In this document: one piece after another, positions 1-11,431 of the stretch
Layout: every line of letters begins with the position of its first letter
How positions within the stretch are numbered: position 1 is the first letter of the stretch
From: Phocoena phocoena
Taxonomy: Eukaryota > Chordata > Mammalia > Artiodactyla > Phocoenidae
DNA length: 64,000 bases
Direction of reading: 5' to 3'
Assembly (NCBI RefSeq): GCF_963924675.1
Contig: NC_089236.1
Location: 48,330,500 to 48,394,499 of the forward strand
Notes under the pieces: generated by a model
Seen by the model: the letters and a program-made list of their open reading frames with translations, nothing else
Told to the model about the DNA's origin: nothing
Database searches by the model: none
Position numbers and translations under genes: made by a program

Positions 1-2054
1 ATTGTGTAATCAGATGCGGTTCTACATTTGTTCATTTTAATGAATGTTTCCTTCATTCTTGAAATTACTGTAATTGTCTTATGTATTTGATATACTAGAA
101 TTATAAGATATATACTGTAAGGTTTTTGAAAATCACTATAAAAGCATATCAGAATTAATGAATATTATTAGAAATCAAACTGTTATAGAAGAGTGTTTAA
201 AGGTCTCATACAAGTGGTAAAAGGAAAGAATTTGAGGCATGGCACTTTTGCTGTATTTGAATTTTACAATGAACAAGTAATGCTTCTATAATTTTAAAAA
301 GCAGGAATTTAAAAAGATATTTTGACAAATGGCTTTCTAAATTAATGGAACATTTGCCAGGAATAGACTAGGACTGCCAAAACGAAGGGGCCACATATTA
401 GGACACTCCACATTTTGGACAAGAGAGCCTACTTTCCACCTGAGGACCCTAGAGTGGAGCCTGCTTGACAGATTTTCTTATCCACATATCCAGAGATTGT
501 ACTCAACTGTCTCATTCAGATGAATGGCCCATAGCAGCAGAAAGAAAACATTTAATCTGTTCCTTCATTCATAAATTGGAACACACAACCAAAGACCGTC
601 AGAAACTGGAAGAAAATTAATAGCACAAAAGGGAAAAATCACAATAAACAGAGAAACTGACTCCCTTCTCCAGAGAAAACAAAAATTTCTGTAACAGAAA
701 AGAACTTACAAAGTATTGTAATTAGTTTCTTCAGAAAGTTTTGAGGAAGTAGTATTTACAGAAAATAAGCATTATACAGAAAAAGTTTCTGGTGTTTTCA
801 AAAATTGCTAAAATCAAAATCATGAAGTTATTATAAGTAAGTAAAAATGCCAGTAGAAGGATGTCAGGAAAAGCCACTGAACTCTCCTAAAGCTTAGAAA
901 AAGGTAAGAAGACAGAAATTAACAGGGAAAAGCTAAACAATATCAACAATTCCAGAGAGAAATAAAATACCTGCAAAGATATAAAGATCAGCTTGGCCTC
1001 ATAGTTCCTAGAAATTTGACTTTAGAAGATAGAGATGTAACACCGTAAAAGTTCTGAAGGGAAGCACAGTACTTTACCACAGTACCCTCTCTCATGAAAT
1101 TACTAGATTGTTTGCCATCAAACGACAGAAAGACAGCAATGCAAGAAATAATGGAACATGCCAAGATGTGCAATAAAAAGAAATTTCAGAATAACAACTG
1201 TGCAGCTGTCTTAAAAGAAGGCAGTACAAAATTGATCCCAGCAAACAGTATGATTAAGCTAGATAATCTTAGGTAATATGGAAAAAGACATATACTAGTT
1301 CCATCAATGAGGGAAAAAAAGGCAAGAACTCTTAAGAAGGGGGGGAAAAGTCTCTATGAGAAAGTCAGGGCCCAAGTAGGAATCTAAGTAAATGGCATGA
1401 TTTTGAGCGATAAATGCAATGTGAGAAAAAGAATCCAGTTGAACTTGATACCTAAAACATTTTCCTTTGAACATCACAGGTTCCTTTTCTGTGGACCTAA
1501 TCACGCTCTCTGCTCTGCAGTGAACAGTATTTATAAATCATTAAACAGTAGTGCAAATAACCCTGCTGACCAATCACAGAAGGACAGTTAGAGAACAGAG
1601 AAAAGCAGAAGCAAAAGCTAGAGAAATGACATGTGAAAGTCAAGTCCAAACAGTAAGAGCAGCCTCTTAATAGGAGGCGGAGCCAGCAATCAGGAGGCAG
1701 ACAAGAGAACATGGTAAGGACCAAGCCAGACTTCAAGATGACTTAATCCTAACAAAGGATCCCATTTTGTAGTGACAAGTTTTTCTGGTTCTTGTATGTT
1801 ATGTTGGTTTATTTTTATTTGCTTTGTCAATTTGCAAATTGGGATTTTGTGAATCACAAACATTTCATTGTAATAGTAACATCAACTAGGGAAGGACAAT
1901 TTATGCCAAAAATGTAGGTAAAAGAAATATTAAAATATTTTCATGGTAAGGAAGATTCAGTATCATAAAAGCCAGTTCTAAGTTGTTGTTTTTTTAATTC
2001 AACATAAACCCACCCCTATCCCTAAGAACATAGCCCAAAAAAACCCTCAATCAT

Positions 2055-2735
2055 TAAATGTTAAAACAGTGTGACATGGGTGCATGAATAGACAATTGGA
2101 ATAGAATTTAAAAGTCCAGAAATAAATCATACACTTATGGAAATTCAGTATATGATAAAGATAACATCTCAAATCAGAGGAAAAAATTGTCTCTTTAGTA
2201 CATGATGTTGTTATTACAGAATAGCCAAGGGGGGAAAAATGCTGAATCCACACCTTTCACCATAAGCCAGGATAAACCTCAAACAGATCAAAGATCTAAA
2301 TGTTTGAAAAAGAAAAGAAAAAGAAACCATAAAGTAACTTGAGGAAAATGGAAGAAGGAAACATGGGAAGACCATAAAATTAAGGATTGCCATGTTCAGC
2401 TACATCACAACCAGAAAGTTCTGCACAGGAAAAAAACAAAACAAAATAAAAAGCATAAACAAAGTCAAAAAAAAGATTAAAAGGGAAGAAAAACTGCCGT
2501 TCATATTACAGACAAGAGCTAATGTCTCTAACATGTAAAGAGCGCCTTGAAATGTAAAAGAAAATGACCAGTCACCCAGTAGAAAACTGAGCCAAGGATA
2601 TCAACAAAAAAGGAAATACCCTTAAACAACTGAAAAGCTGCCCACCCTTACAGTAGGAGAAATGCAAAATAGACATACCCAAACACTTATCAGACTGGCA
2701 AAAATCCAAAAAGGTAACACAGACATACATTTTAT
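2055..2735 (+). mobile_element. Old L1 ORF2 / 3' fragment
   Basis: The + strand follows the order of the 3' part of L1 ORF2: a 'gaccaatggaacagaat'-like block, 'cagaaataaa', a block resembling 'taaactcaaaatggatt', 'aaacaaagtcaaaa', 'gacaagagctaatgtct' and 'aaggatatcaacaaaaaa'. Many stops and indels interrupt it, so it is a long-dead L1M-type copy. The subfamily cannot be named by eye. Confidence 0.75.
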
Positions 2736-2865
2736 CAATTAGGAAACTGAAGCTCGTTCAATCAGAGTAGATTGCTTAAGTTTACACAGTTAATAACAGA
2801 GTCAGGAATAGATGTGTCTTTGACTTCTAACCTCATACTAAAATATCTCCACTACCTATGCTTGG
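2735..2865 (-). repeat. MIR SINE fragment
   Basis: The sequence 'aggaaactgaagctc...agattgcttaagtttacacagtta...agagtcagga' is the complement of the MIR core (gatgaggaaactgagg, aagtaacttgcccaaggtcacacag). It is heavily diverged, as expected for a pan-mammalian repeat. Confidence 0.7.
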
Positions 2866-3423
2866 CTTTCTGTGTGCTCAGTCTGTGGTGGTATCGTGGA
2901 TACTATTTGATGTTAAAGTGGAATTTTCTTTGTTCAAATTTACAATTGATATAAAAGAGATCATCTATATGACCAAACATAATAAAACTGAACAGAATTG
3001 TTCTGCATGTTATTTTGGTGTCCATTGTAGCTGTGTATTATCCTAATAGGAATTTTACAGAATTCTGTTGCTTTTTCAGTGTTCTTTACTTAGATTTCAA
3101 AAACCCATGCTAACATTGTATAATACTATCAGATGAACAAAAGTGGTACTGTGACAGCACGCTAAGCTGGGGTGATCCTAGTCTAAATAAAGCAAACCTG
3201 TGAATTTCCCTTCTGTCTCCTGACCAGCATCAGGGGTGATCTGCTTCCTGTAACTGTTCCTATATGAGCAGCAGGTGAAGCCAAAGAGAACAAAACTATG
3301 GCCTCCTCTTGGGCACTCAGGAGCCAAAGCCCTCTGCCTGGTACCCCACCAACTCCTTCCTTTTCTTCCTCCTCAGCCTTGCTCTCCCTCCCTTCCCTTC
3401 TGCCAGGAGGTATGATCCCCTTG

Positions 3424-3519
3424 ACCTTATTTATCTGTAATAGAGTGGTAGGTTGTGATACAGGAAATTTTTGCCTATTATTTTATTTTCTCTTCATGCC
3501 AAGGCACAAAAGTTACGGC
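3424..3519 (+). repeat. Inverted repeat pair 1, left arm
   Basis: About 96 bases that match the reverse complement of 4059-4153 at roughly 80 percent by eye. Shared blocks include cctattattttatt, cttcatgccaag and cacaaaagtta. I do not recognise the family. It may be one dispersed repeat inserted twice in opposite orientation or a local inverted duplication. Confidence 0.7.
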
Positions 3520-4058
3520 TAGTAAAAAGAGGTTCTTTCAGATAAAAAGTGTTTTTTTGATAGGCTGAGAGACCGTCATCTCCCCTCTCCCCTCTACTTA
3601 TCGTGTGGTAAGTAAAGAAGGAGCTGAAATCTACCATAACACTAGACATGTTTAACATTAAATCAGTGGTATATACTTCACTAAAGGGAAGCATGTAAAT
3701 GAAGTAACGATCTCAAAAGCAATGAGTCCTCAAAAGGGTCAAATAAAAGTGTATCAGATTGGCAGTTTCTGAAGGTAGACACATCCTCATGTGCATTGGC
3801 CAAGCCAGCCTCAGTCCTGCAGAAATGAGAAAGTGGATTCTGGCACCATTTCTTCCAGCTCCTCTCTTGGCCCTGAGGTTTATTAAGACTCTGTGGCTTA
3901 AACTCAACAGCTCTGTTTTAAAATACCCACTCAAGCTAGATGGTTCTAAATAGAACTAATGACAGCCAGAAAAAAAAAAAGGCCTGTAGGAACTTGCTCT
4001 GACACAGAGCTGATGTCTATAAACAGATTAGTAGAAGGGAGCAGGACATCTTTCTGTC

Positions 4059-4153
4059 GCCCTAACTTTTGTGTCTTGGCATGAAGATGCAATAAAATAA
4101 TAGGAAAAAATTACCACCAACACAGCCTACCACTGTTGTACAGATAATAAGGT
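4059..4153 (-). repeat. Inverted repeat pair 1, right arm
   Basis: Reverse-complement partner of 3424-3519, separated from it by about 540 bases. Read on the minus strand it contains accttattatctgt, cctattattttatt and cttcatgccaag. Confidence 0.7.
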
Positions 4154-4347
4154 AAAGGAGAGTTCAGTCCGCCCTCTCTCCATATTCTTGTGTTTGATTG
4201 ACTCAATTTAGTAATTAAGCATAAATATCCACTAGTTAGTGTTTGGTGCTAAAGGTTTGACTATGGGGGAAAATAAAAGACTTGGAAGAGGGAATGAGTG
4301 GAAATTTTGATCCGGGTTCTTCAAGAAGTTCAGCATAATGAATTCTT

Positions 4348-4482
4348 TTTTTTTTTTTTTTTTACTGTACGCGGGCCTCTCACTGTTGGGAGCGGCATGT
4401 GGGATCTTCCCGGACCGGGGCACGAACCCGTGTCCCCTGCATCGGCAAGCGGACTCTCAACCACTGCGCCACCAGGGAAGCC
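4348..4482 (-). mobile_element. CHR SINE, internally deleted, with perfect target-site duplication
   Basis: Minus-strand CHR SINE with the poly(T) end on the left and ccaccagggaagcc on the right. A 17-base duplication (cagcataatgaattctt) flanks it exactly at 4331-4347 and 4483-4499. About 75 central bases present in other copies in this window are missing: 'ctctcactgttg' joins directly to 'ggagcggcatgtggg'. The intact duplication points to a fairly recent insertion. Confidence 0.93.
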
Positions 4483-4570
4483 CAGCATAATGAATTCTTA
4501 GTTCAAACAACGACTGATAAAGCTAACTCAGGTTTTCATTTGTAAAAGAAGAGGGAATAATATGTTTTGT

Positions 4571-4631
4571 TTTGTTTTTATTGAAGTCTAGTTGATTTTC
4601 AATGTTTCAGGTGTAGAGCAAAGTGATTCAG

Positions 4632-4673
<42 letters not shown>

Positions 4674-4872
4674 TTTCTCAGACTCTTTTCCCTTACAGTT
4701 TATTACAAGATACTGAAGACAGTTCCCTGTGGTATACAGTCGGTCCTTGTTGTTAATCTATTTTATATATAGTAGTCTGTATCTGTTAATCCCAAATTCC
4801 CAATTTATCCCTCCCCGCCTCCTTTCCCTTTTGGTAACCTTAAGTTTGTTTTCCATGTCTGTGAGTCTGGGA
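4571..4872 (-). mobile_element. L1 3' end fragment
   Basis: The + strand reads 'tattgaagtctagttgattt', 'caggtgtagagcaaagtgattcag', 'cctgtggtatacagtc', 'aatttatccctcc' and 'ccatgtctgtgagtctg' (quoted in parts), the standard antisense of artiodactyl/cetacean L1 3' ends. A (TA)n run sits inside it at 4633-4670. Confidence 0.85.
4633..4670. repeat. (TA)n microsatellite
   Basis: About 19 TA units inside the L1 3' end, so probably length-variable between individuals. Confidence 0.95.
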
Positions 4873-5086
4873 ATAACATGGTTAAAGAAATCCTGAAGCT
4901 ATGTTAAACTTACTGTTTGAACTGCTGATTAATAGGCAGGAAAAAAAATTTTGGACTCTTTTTCACTTGCATCTTCATGTAAGACTTCAAAAAGGAAATA
5001 GAATAGTTTAAGAGGTAGAAGAGAAGTGCCTAAATAATGTGCTTATCAAACATGTGTAGAGAAACTATGGGGGAAAGTAGCTATGC

Positions 5087-5257
5087 CAGTGGTTCCCAGA
5101 TTTGTTAGAATCACCTGGGGATCTTTAAAAAATTTCAGAGCTGAGGCCACACCCCAGCCCAACTATCTCACAGTCTCTGGGGGTGGGACACAGGCATCAG
5201 TTGTTTTAGAAGCTCCACAGGTGATTACAATGTGCAGAAAAATTGGGGAACCACTAG
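5087..5257 (+). mobile_element. MER5A-type hAT DNA transposon remnant
   Basis: Begins cagtggttcccaga and ends ggggaaccactag, giving imperfect terminal inverted repeats. Internal blocks 'agaatcacctgggga', 'ccacacccc' and 'ctccacaggtgatt' match the non-autonomous hAT-Charlie element MER5A. Length of about 170 bases fits the family. Confidence 0.85.
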
Positions 5258-5271
5258 GCTACAGAATAATA

Positions 5272-5500
5272 CTTTTTTTAATTGAAGTATAGTTGACAAT
5301 ACCATGTTAGTTTCAAGTGTACAGCAAAGTGAGTCATTTATACATATGTTTTTTCAGATTATTTTCCAAGATGATGAATATATTTCTTTATTCTGTTCAG
5401 TAAATCCTTGTTGCTTATCTCTTTTATGTATAATAGTATATGTCTGTTAAACCCATGCTCCTAATTTATCCCTGCCCTCTTTCCCCTTTGGAATGATATA
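5272..5500 (-). mobile_element. L1 3' end fragment
   Basis: Second antisense L1 3' end of the same kind as 4571-4872: 'aattgaagtatagttgac', 'gtgtacagcaaagtgagtc', 'taaatccttgttgctta', 'ctaatttatccctgcc'. More diverged than the first copy. Confidence 0.8.
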
Positions 5501-5714
5501 TTTATCATTTAACGGTATTAATGACTATGAGATTCATGTGCATAATTATTGAATATTAATATGTTGTTTTTTCACAACTTTCCTCATTTATATAATGTAG
5601 TAATTGCTTCAAATGTTTTCTCTACTTCAAGGATAAAAATAAATATTTTAACATCAACATTATGAGCCTGCTTGTTAAAATCATACTTCCATCTTCTATT
5701 TTCATACACAACAG

Positions 5715-5888
5715 GAATTGGCAGCAATGAAACAGATTATCATTAATATGCATAGTAAGCGTTCTGAGGACAACTTGCTTTTTACTAAAATGGAATCCAA
5801 AACTGTGACAGGAAATCAGAAATCAAAGACTTTGAATGTGCCTAGAGAACATGAAGACAATATATTTATACCCAAACCAACACTCTTT
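5715..5888 (+). CDS. PIBF1: PIBF1 penultimate coding exon (partial gene)
   Basis: This 174-base exon (58 codons, phase 0 at both ends) encodes part of the C-terminal tail of progesterone immunomodulatory binding factor 1, a long coiled-coil protein of the centrosome and centriolar satellites needed for ciliogenesis. It is also reported as a progesterone-induced immunomodulatory factor. The exon lies between acceptor 'acacaacag' and donor 'gtaagta'. It begins ELAAMKQI and contains [17 protein letters not shown] and PKPTLF, which I recognise from the human PIBF1 C-terminus. The reading continues in frame into the exon at 17632. An open frame that appears to run on to 5921 simply reads through the donor into intron. 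Earlier exons are upstream of the window. Identification rests on recall of the human sequence, not on a search. Confidence 0.92.
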
Positions 5889-6158
5889 GTAAGTACAATA
5901 AAAATTAACTTAGAATGTTAGTGTCTCTTATTTTTACTAAATATATTTTACTTAAATTTCTTTCCTCTCATAGTGGTTTCAAACTAACTTTAAAAGGACT
6001 ATATTTATCCTTTTTCTGAATGTATATGTTACCTATCTTAACAGTTGATAGTTGGGGTTTATATTTCTAGTTAACATATCAGACTTGCCTAGGAATTAGC
6101 ATTCTCTAGCACTGTCCTCCTCCAGTCTCCAGGGATGACTTATAAATGAATCAGAAAG

Positions 6159-6308
6159 ACAGTCTTGATTTGACTGGTTTACAGCACAGATCTCTCAGTT
6201 TTCAGTAGGATGTAGCTGAGGTCATACCTCTTTTGAAAATTTTTCTCTTGTATATAAAAGAAAGTTTACTGTAGAAAAAAAAGAAAAATACAGATAAGCA
6301 TAAAGAAG
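6159..6308 (+). repeat. Inverted repeat pair 2, left arm
   Basis: About 150 bases matching the reverse complement of 7929-8081 at close to 90 percent by eye. Shared blocks include acagtcttgatttgactggt, 'ggatgtagctgag', 'tttctcttgtata' and 'aagcataaagaag'. The arm stops exactly where a CHR SINE begins at 6309. I do not recognise the family. Confidence 0.85.
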
Positions 6309-6422
6309 TTTGTTTGTTTGTTGTTGTTTTGGCCATGCCATGTGGCTTGCAGGATCTTAGTCCCAGCCCAGGGATTGCACCCTGGGCCCTCGGCAGTGAA
6401 AATGCCAACCAGAATTGCCTGT
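6309..6422 (-). mobile_element. CHR-type SINE, old minus-strand copy
   Basis: Antisense of the CHR 5' half: ggccatgccatgtggcttgc, 'aggatcttagtcccagcc', 'cagggattgcaccc', 'tcggcagtgaaaa'. The left edge is a (TTTG)n/(TTG)n tail. The right edge is degraded, so the boundary is approximate. Confidence 0.75.
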
Positions 6423-7928
6423 TTTTGTCATTTTAAATTTGCATAAGAATAAAAAGGATGCAAAATATCACCCACCCCCTCTTATTTGTAAAATAATATA
6501 TTTTGCTTTGAGTTTTCTTATAAAGTATAAAACCAATCGTATTAACATAAACTGAAAAACTGAAATGCATTATTAGGTAAAAATGTATGTGCCCGGAAAT
6601 TAGTCGAAGAACAAGAAATTAGAAAAATTTGGATTAAAATAGAAAATAAATTAGGAAATATTGAAAATGATGTTTTAACAAGTAATAAGAATCCAAAGGC
6701 AACAGAATCGAAATAGGAGTAACCTCATTAAATAGTTCACCTTACTTCAACATGGTTTCCCCTCCATACCTAAATTTCTCAGAAGAAACATTTCTACCGT
6801 CTGAACATAGAGACTCAAAACCAGAAAGATTTTCTGTACGATATTCGATTCAGTGAGTCCCCAGAATCTTAATTTTTTTTTAACTCCCTAGATGATTATA
6901 ATAATCAGTCAAGTATGGGAACTTCTGATCTAAGCTATTTCATTATACATTCAGAACATGCTATTCAGGATCAATGGGATGTGAGAGCTTGCTTGGTGAC
7001 TACATAGTTCAACCTCCTTTTTTAAAAAAAATGACAGAGTTACAGTCTAAATGAAATAAGGGGTAATTATCATAAGGATCCTTGTAGCAATACAGGCTGA
7101 GCTAGCAGGATGGAGAACACAGGAAATCGAGATTGACCAGCCTGGGTACAAGGCAGCTCTATGGATTTCCACAGCTGAGTGCATGGATCTTTTCCTCTAG
7201 TGGTACTTCAGCTTCCCTATGTTTCTCTCCTGGTGTCTGCTTACTCATGTTTTCCAGTTCCTCACCAACTTGCTCACAGCCCCTTGTCTTGAGACGTATT
7301 TCTATGCATCCTTTCCCTAATCTCCTCTCTTATAACCTAGTTCTTCCTGTATTTTCCAAAAGCAAGTTTAATTGGCCCAGCTTCTCCTTGTTGGCAGATA
7401 CCCCTTGTGGCAAGACTAGTTAAGGTTATTAGCCAGCCTACTGAATGGCTGCCCTTACCTGTGACCAGGGGGTCACAGGGTACCAAAGAAAGTTGCCTAG
7501 GGCTATTTATTCAGAAGGGCCATGGCTAGGCAAGTTTCCCTCAGAAAGTCAGCTAAGATTGTGACAGACAGTGTGATGTGTCTATTATTATATTATAATC
7601 TACAAGAAGAGAGCAGACTGAATACATAGATGCTAATGGAAAACGTAGGATTGGTGGAAAACTGCAAGATACAGCCACATACTTAAAGCCTATCACACTC
7701 CCTGATCTGCTTTTCTGACCCTTCTCTGTTCCAAGCAATGAACTATTCCTTCTGACCCTGACCTCCTACATTTCTGACTTTAGCTTGGTAACCTGATTCT
7801 GATATTCTGAAATCCTGTCACCAGTACATAAGTAACAGATTTCTCCAGTATCTCGAGATAAGGTTCTGCAATGAAAAGAAAATGAAGAAGGTTTGAAATA
7901 TGAAGTATTAATTGGGTAGTTTTATTTC

Positions 7929-8081
7929 CTTCTTTATGCTTACCTGTATTTTCTTTTTTTTTTTTTCTATAATAAACTATCTTTTGTATACAAGAGAAAA
8001 TTTTTCAAAAAAGGTATGGTCTCAGCTACATCCTAATGAAAACTCAGATATCATGCTGTAAACCAGTCAAATCAAGACTGT
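7929..8081 (-). repeat. Inverted repeat pair 2, right arm
   Basis: Reverse-complement partner of 6159-6308, about 1.6 kb downstream. On the + strand it reads cttctttatgcttacctgta at its left end and 'accagtcaaatcaagactgt' at its right. Here the sequence continues past the arm without the SINE that ends the other copy. Confidence 0.85.
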
Positions 8082-8094
8082 GCTAATACTGCAG

Positions 8095-8240
8095 AATTAG
8101 GAATGGGAACCTACTAGGTCACCTGGGGCAAGTCATTTAAATGCCCTGAACTGGGTCTTATCTATAAAATTAGGAGGGAGATTACATGAAATGAGGGCTG
8201 GACTTCTTTTATACTAACATCCATGATTCTCTTAAGGCAT
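8095..8240 (+). repeat. MIR SINE fragment
   Basis: Sense MIR core: 'cacctggggcaagtcattta' followed by 'cctgaactgggtcttatctataaaatta' (in parts), the usual 'gggcaagtcacttaacctc...tcatctgtaaaatg' block. Confidence 0.6.
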
Positions 8241-8814
8241 CCTAATTTTTATGGTTATTATTTTCAGTATTTTCAATTTTCCATAATAGTGCTTTTCTTA
8301 CGTTTTTCTCTCATCTTGTCAATAAGGAATTTATGGTGCAAATATTTGAAAATAAGATCTAATCATTACATAATCTTATGGTTTTATAGCTAAAATGGAA
8401 ACATTTCTAATTTACTTCCAGATCCTTTGGCTGATATTATCTGCTGTTGGTATTTTTCCCTGATACTCAATTCAATGATAGAGAGATGGATCAATGGATG
8501 TGTGTTTATATGTGCACTGAAAATATGAGGAAGACACACAAAGCCCCTGTTAAATGGGCAGTGGGGTGAACATAGAGCTGTGTTACAGAGGAGGAAGGGG
8601 AGAAATAAAAGCTTGAGACATTTTTCTTTACATATTTGTATAATCATGTGAACGTTTTGCAGTGCTCATGTGATATTTACATAAGAAAACCCCAAAAGGT
8701 GTATTTTATAGAAAAGCTCTGACTGTTGAAATCACAGATGTGGGAGAATTGTTTTTCAGGCATTCGATACACCAACAAAGACTAAATTGAACCACGGAAT
8801 GTAAGTGCTTTAAG

Positions 8815-8885
8815 GATAGAAGCTGTGTTCCCATTGCCTTACATAGCACATGATCAAAGCAGGTACTCAATAAATATCTGGTAAC
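8815..8885 (+). repeat. L2 3' tail
   Basis: 'acatagcacatgatcaaagc' then 'aggtactcaataaatatctg', matching the L2 3' end 'gcacatagtaggtgctcaataaatatttg'. Confidence 0.55.
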
Positions 8886-9384
8886 ACAGCATTAAAAAAA
8901 AACAACAGTTATTTGCCTCCCCAGTTTAGTTATCTTCTTAGCCGTTAAGACTCTAAACTGTGTGGGGAACTTTAGTGTTGAACTAAATAAACTCCAGGGA
9001 GAGTGAAAGCAACAACTTCCAAGACCATGGTCTTGGAAGGAAATACAAACTACTTTAAAGGAAATATAAACTGCTATGGAAATTCGAAGAAAGAAGAAAT
9101 AATGTGATGTTGATGGACTCCAGGAAAAGAAAGTATTTGAGGTTGACCTTGAAGAATGTCTAGGATTTGACAAGGACAATAAGGGTTAAAGAGTGAGAAA
9201 TTCCAAGGGCAGAGAGTATAATATTCACAAAACATTTTCTAATTTGTGTTCCTTTTCATTATTCAAAACTAGGATGTTTAATAATCTAGACTTTATTCCT
9301 CTCTTACTACATTCTTATGCCTGACTTCAGTCATTTCACCACTTAACACTTTTCCTTAGGAGAAAAGGAAAATACAGTGGATAG

Positions 9385-9650
9385 GATATACCTAGAGTAG
9401 TCAAATTCAAAGAGGCGGGAATTAGAATGGTGGTTACCAGGGACCAGGGGGAATGAGGAGTTATTGTCTAATGTGTGCAGAGTTTCAGTTATACAAGATG
9501 AAAAGACTTCTGTGGATGGATGGTGGTGATGGTAGCACAGCAATGTGAACATACCCCATGCCACTGAACTGTACACCTAGAAATGGTTAAGGTGGTAAAT
9601 TTTATGTTATGTGTACTTTACCAAAAAATTTTTGAAATTTAAATTGATAG
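9385..9650 (+). mobile_element. L1 3' UTR fragment
   Basis: Sense L1M 3' UTR: 'agtcaaattcaaagag', 'agaatggtggttaccaggg', 'agagtttcagttatacaaga', 'gatggtggtgatggtagcac', 'ccactgaactgtacacc', 'ttatgttatgtgtacttta'. It ends near an A-rich tail. Confidence 0.85.
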
Positions 9651-10011
9651 GTTATAAAAAGCGGTGTTTCTCATTATTCATAAAGAAAAGTTTATAACTT
9701 CATTAAAATGGAATTTAGCAGTTATTTGTAATATACTTAATATAATGAATACAACTCATTGGATGTCTTAAGACACAGGGTGCCGCCCTGGGATAGCATT
9801 ACCACAGAGCATGTCCTAACTCTGTGCCACCCCACATTTTTCACATTATAACACACATAGAAAAGTATAGCATTTGTATGGCACACCGGGGTAAATGAAC
9901 TTTGCTGGTAGATTGAAGGGGCTCCAGCCATGTCTAGGAGCTGAGGGAAGCAATTGCTCTTCATACCTCTAATGCTTTGTCACATTTGTTTTGAAGCTCT
10001 GGTCTCACTTT

Positions 10012-10260
10012 CTCTTTTCTTCTTCTTCTTTTTTTTTTTTTTTTTTGAATATTTATTTGGCTGCATCAGGTCTTAGTTGTGACACGCGGGCTCTTCGTTG
10101 CAACGCCCGGGCTTCTCTCTAGTTGTGGCGCGCGGGCTCCAGAGCACGCAGGTTTAATTGCCCCACGGCATGTGGAATCTTAGTTCCCCAACCAGGGATC
10201 AAACCCACATCCCCTACATTGGAAGGCAGATTCTTAACCACTGGACCACCAAGGAAGTCC
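10012..10260 (-). mobile_element. CHR-type SINE with target-site duplication
   Basis: Minus-strand copy with poly(T) on the left, 'ggctgcatcaggtcttagtt', and 'ccaccaaggaagtcc' on the right. The 13-base duplication ctggtctcacttt occurs at 9999-10011 and 10261-10273. Confidence 0.9.
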
Positions 10261-11130
10261 CTGGTCTCACTTTTTCATGTTGAATCTAGATTTATCTGAC
10301 CAGAACATGCTCAGACCTCAAGATAGCTAGCTATGTACATTTACATTTTTAAAAATAATTTTTCAATTTCGAGTCTCAGGAATACTAATTGCAGCCTCTT
10401 CCCGGTATAATATAGCTCTAAGCTAAATTAGAAATAAGGAATTTTTTTGTGAGCGTGGAAGTAGAGCCGTGAGGGCTGAACGATCTGGGGCAGTTTCTCT
10501 TTTTGTCACTTTGTTGGTAGGAAAGCTGGGTCAGCTCTCTTAGACACATTTTAGTTGGGCCCTGCCTCTGAGGAATCATAAATATTTATTTCCTCAATTC
10601 CTAGCTTATAGCGTTTTTTTTTTTAAAACAAGTAATTATATCTACTAGACATAGTATTTCTTTTCTTTAGAGAAGTGGCGCTGGTTGAACACTAATAGAT
10701 TCTTAATTTCTAGCTCTTTTTCTAGATTCCAGGAATAATCCACCAGGCTTATTATGTCTGCATTTATCAGTCAGCATTCTTTCTCAATATGTTATAATCC
10801 CCAAGTTATAGATTAATGTTTTAGTTGCCTGCTTATGGATGACACAAAAGTACCCATCTTAGCAGTTATTTATCTCCCAAATCACACTGGAACAGTAAAT
10901 TACTTCTGGTTGCTTTACAGTTAATCCTGTCATTTGTTTTTATCACAGCCCTCTGAGCTCTTTCCTACATCTGAATACAATTTACTTCAGGGCCTGTTAA
11001 CACCACTAATTTGTGCTGTTTCTTTATACAATTACAAATATAATTAATCTAAACCAGCACATAAAAATTAAAGCAATGTTCCCAATATAAACGCTCACAT
11101 TTAAGTAATTTGTATGTCTAACATCATGTC

Positions 11131-11135
<5 letters not shown>

Positions 11136-11164
<29 letters not shown>
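11136..11164. repeat. (TG)n microsatellite
   Basis: About 14 TG units in the PIBF1 last intron. Confidence 0.95.
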
Positions 11165-11167
<3 letters not shown>

Positions 11168-11312
11168 AAAAATATATTATGAAAAGGGTTTCATACCATG
11201 GAACCTATGAAAGTCTTAAATTCAAAAAAAAAAAAAACAGAAGTGTGAAATAGTCAGAAAATAGGGCCCTCTTCAGTTAAAATATTAACTCTGTTAATAA
11301 CTGCATAGACAT

Positions 11313-11431
11313 GGGACTTCCTTGTTGGTCCAGTGGTTAAGACTCCACGCTCCCAATACAGTGGGCATGGGTTCGACCCCCTGGTCGGGGAGCTAAGATC
11401 CCACATGCCGTACAGCGTGGCCAAAAAAAAA
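11313..11431 (+). mobile_element. Short CHR-type SINE
   Basis: Sense copy: 'gggacttccttgttggtcca', 'gtggttaagactccacgc', 'ggttcgaccccctggtc', 'gagctaagatcccacatgcc' then an A run. Flanked by aactgcatag and aactgaatag, a degraded target-site duplication. The tRNA-derived B-box-like 'ggttcgacccc' is visible. Confidence 0.88.

Larger units (their letters stand above)
1..5714 (+). other. PIBF1: PIBF1 intron (3' part of the intron before the penultimate exon)
   Basis: This interval precedes a recognised PIBF1 exon and ends in a normal acceptor (acacaacag). I saw no further PIBF1 coding exon in it. It holds an old L1 fragment, a MIR, an inverted-repeat pair, one CHR SINE, two L1 3' ends and a MER5A copy, listed separately. 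Bases 1-2050 are AT-rich and I could not assign them to any family. Confidence 0.75.

Noticed and set aside
1..5714. An additional upstream PIBF1 exon
   Set aside because: No stretch with flanking splice signals and coiled-coil coding content stood out. The small open frames near 1094-1591 have no such support.
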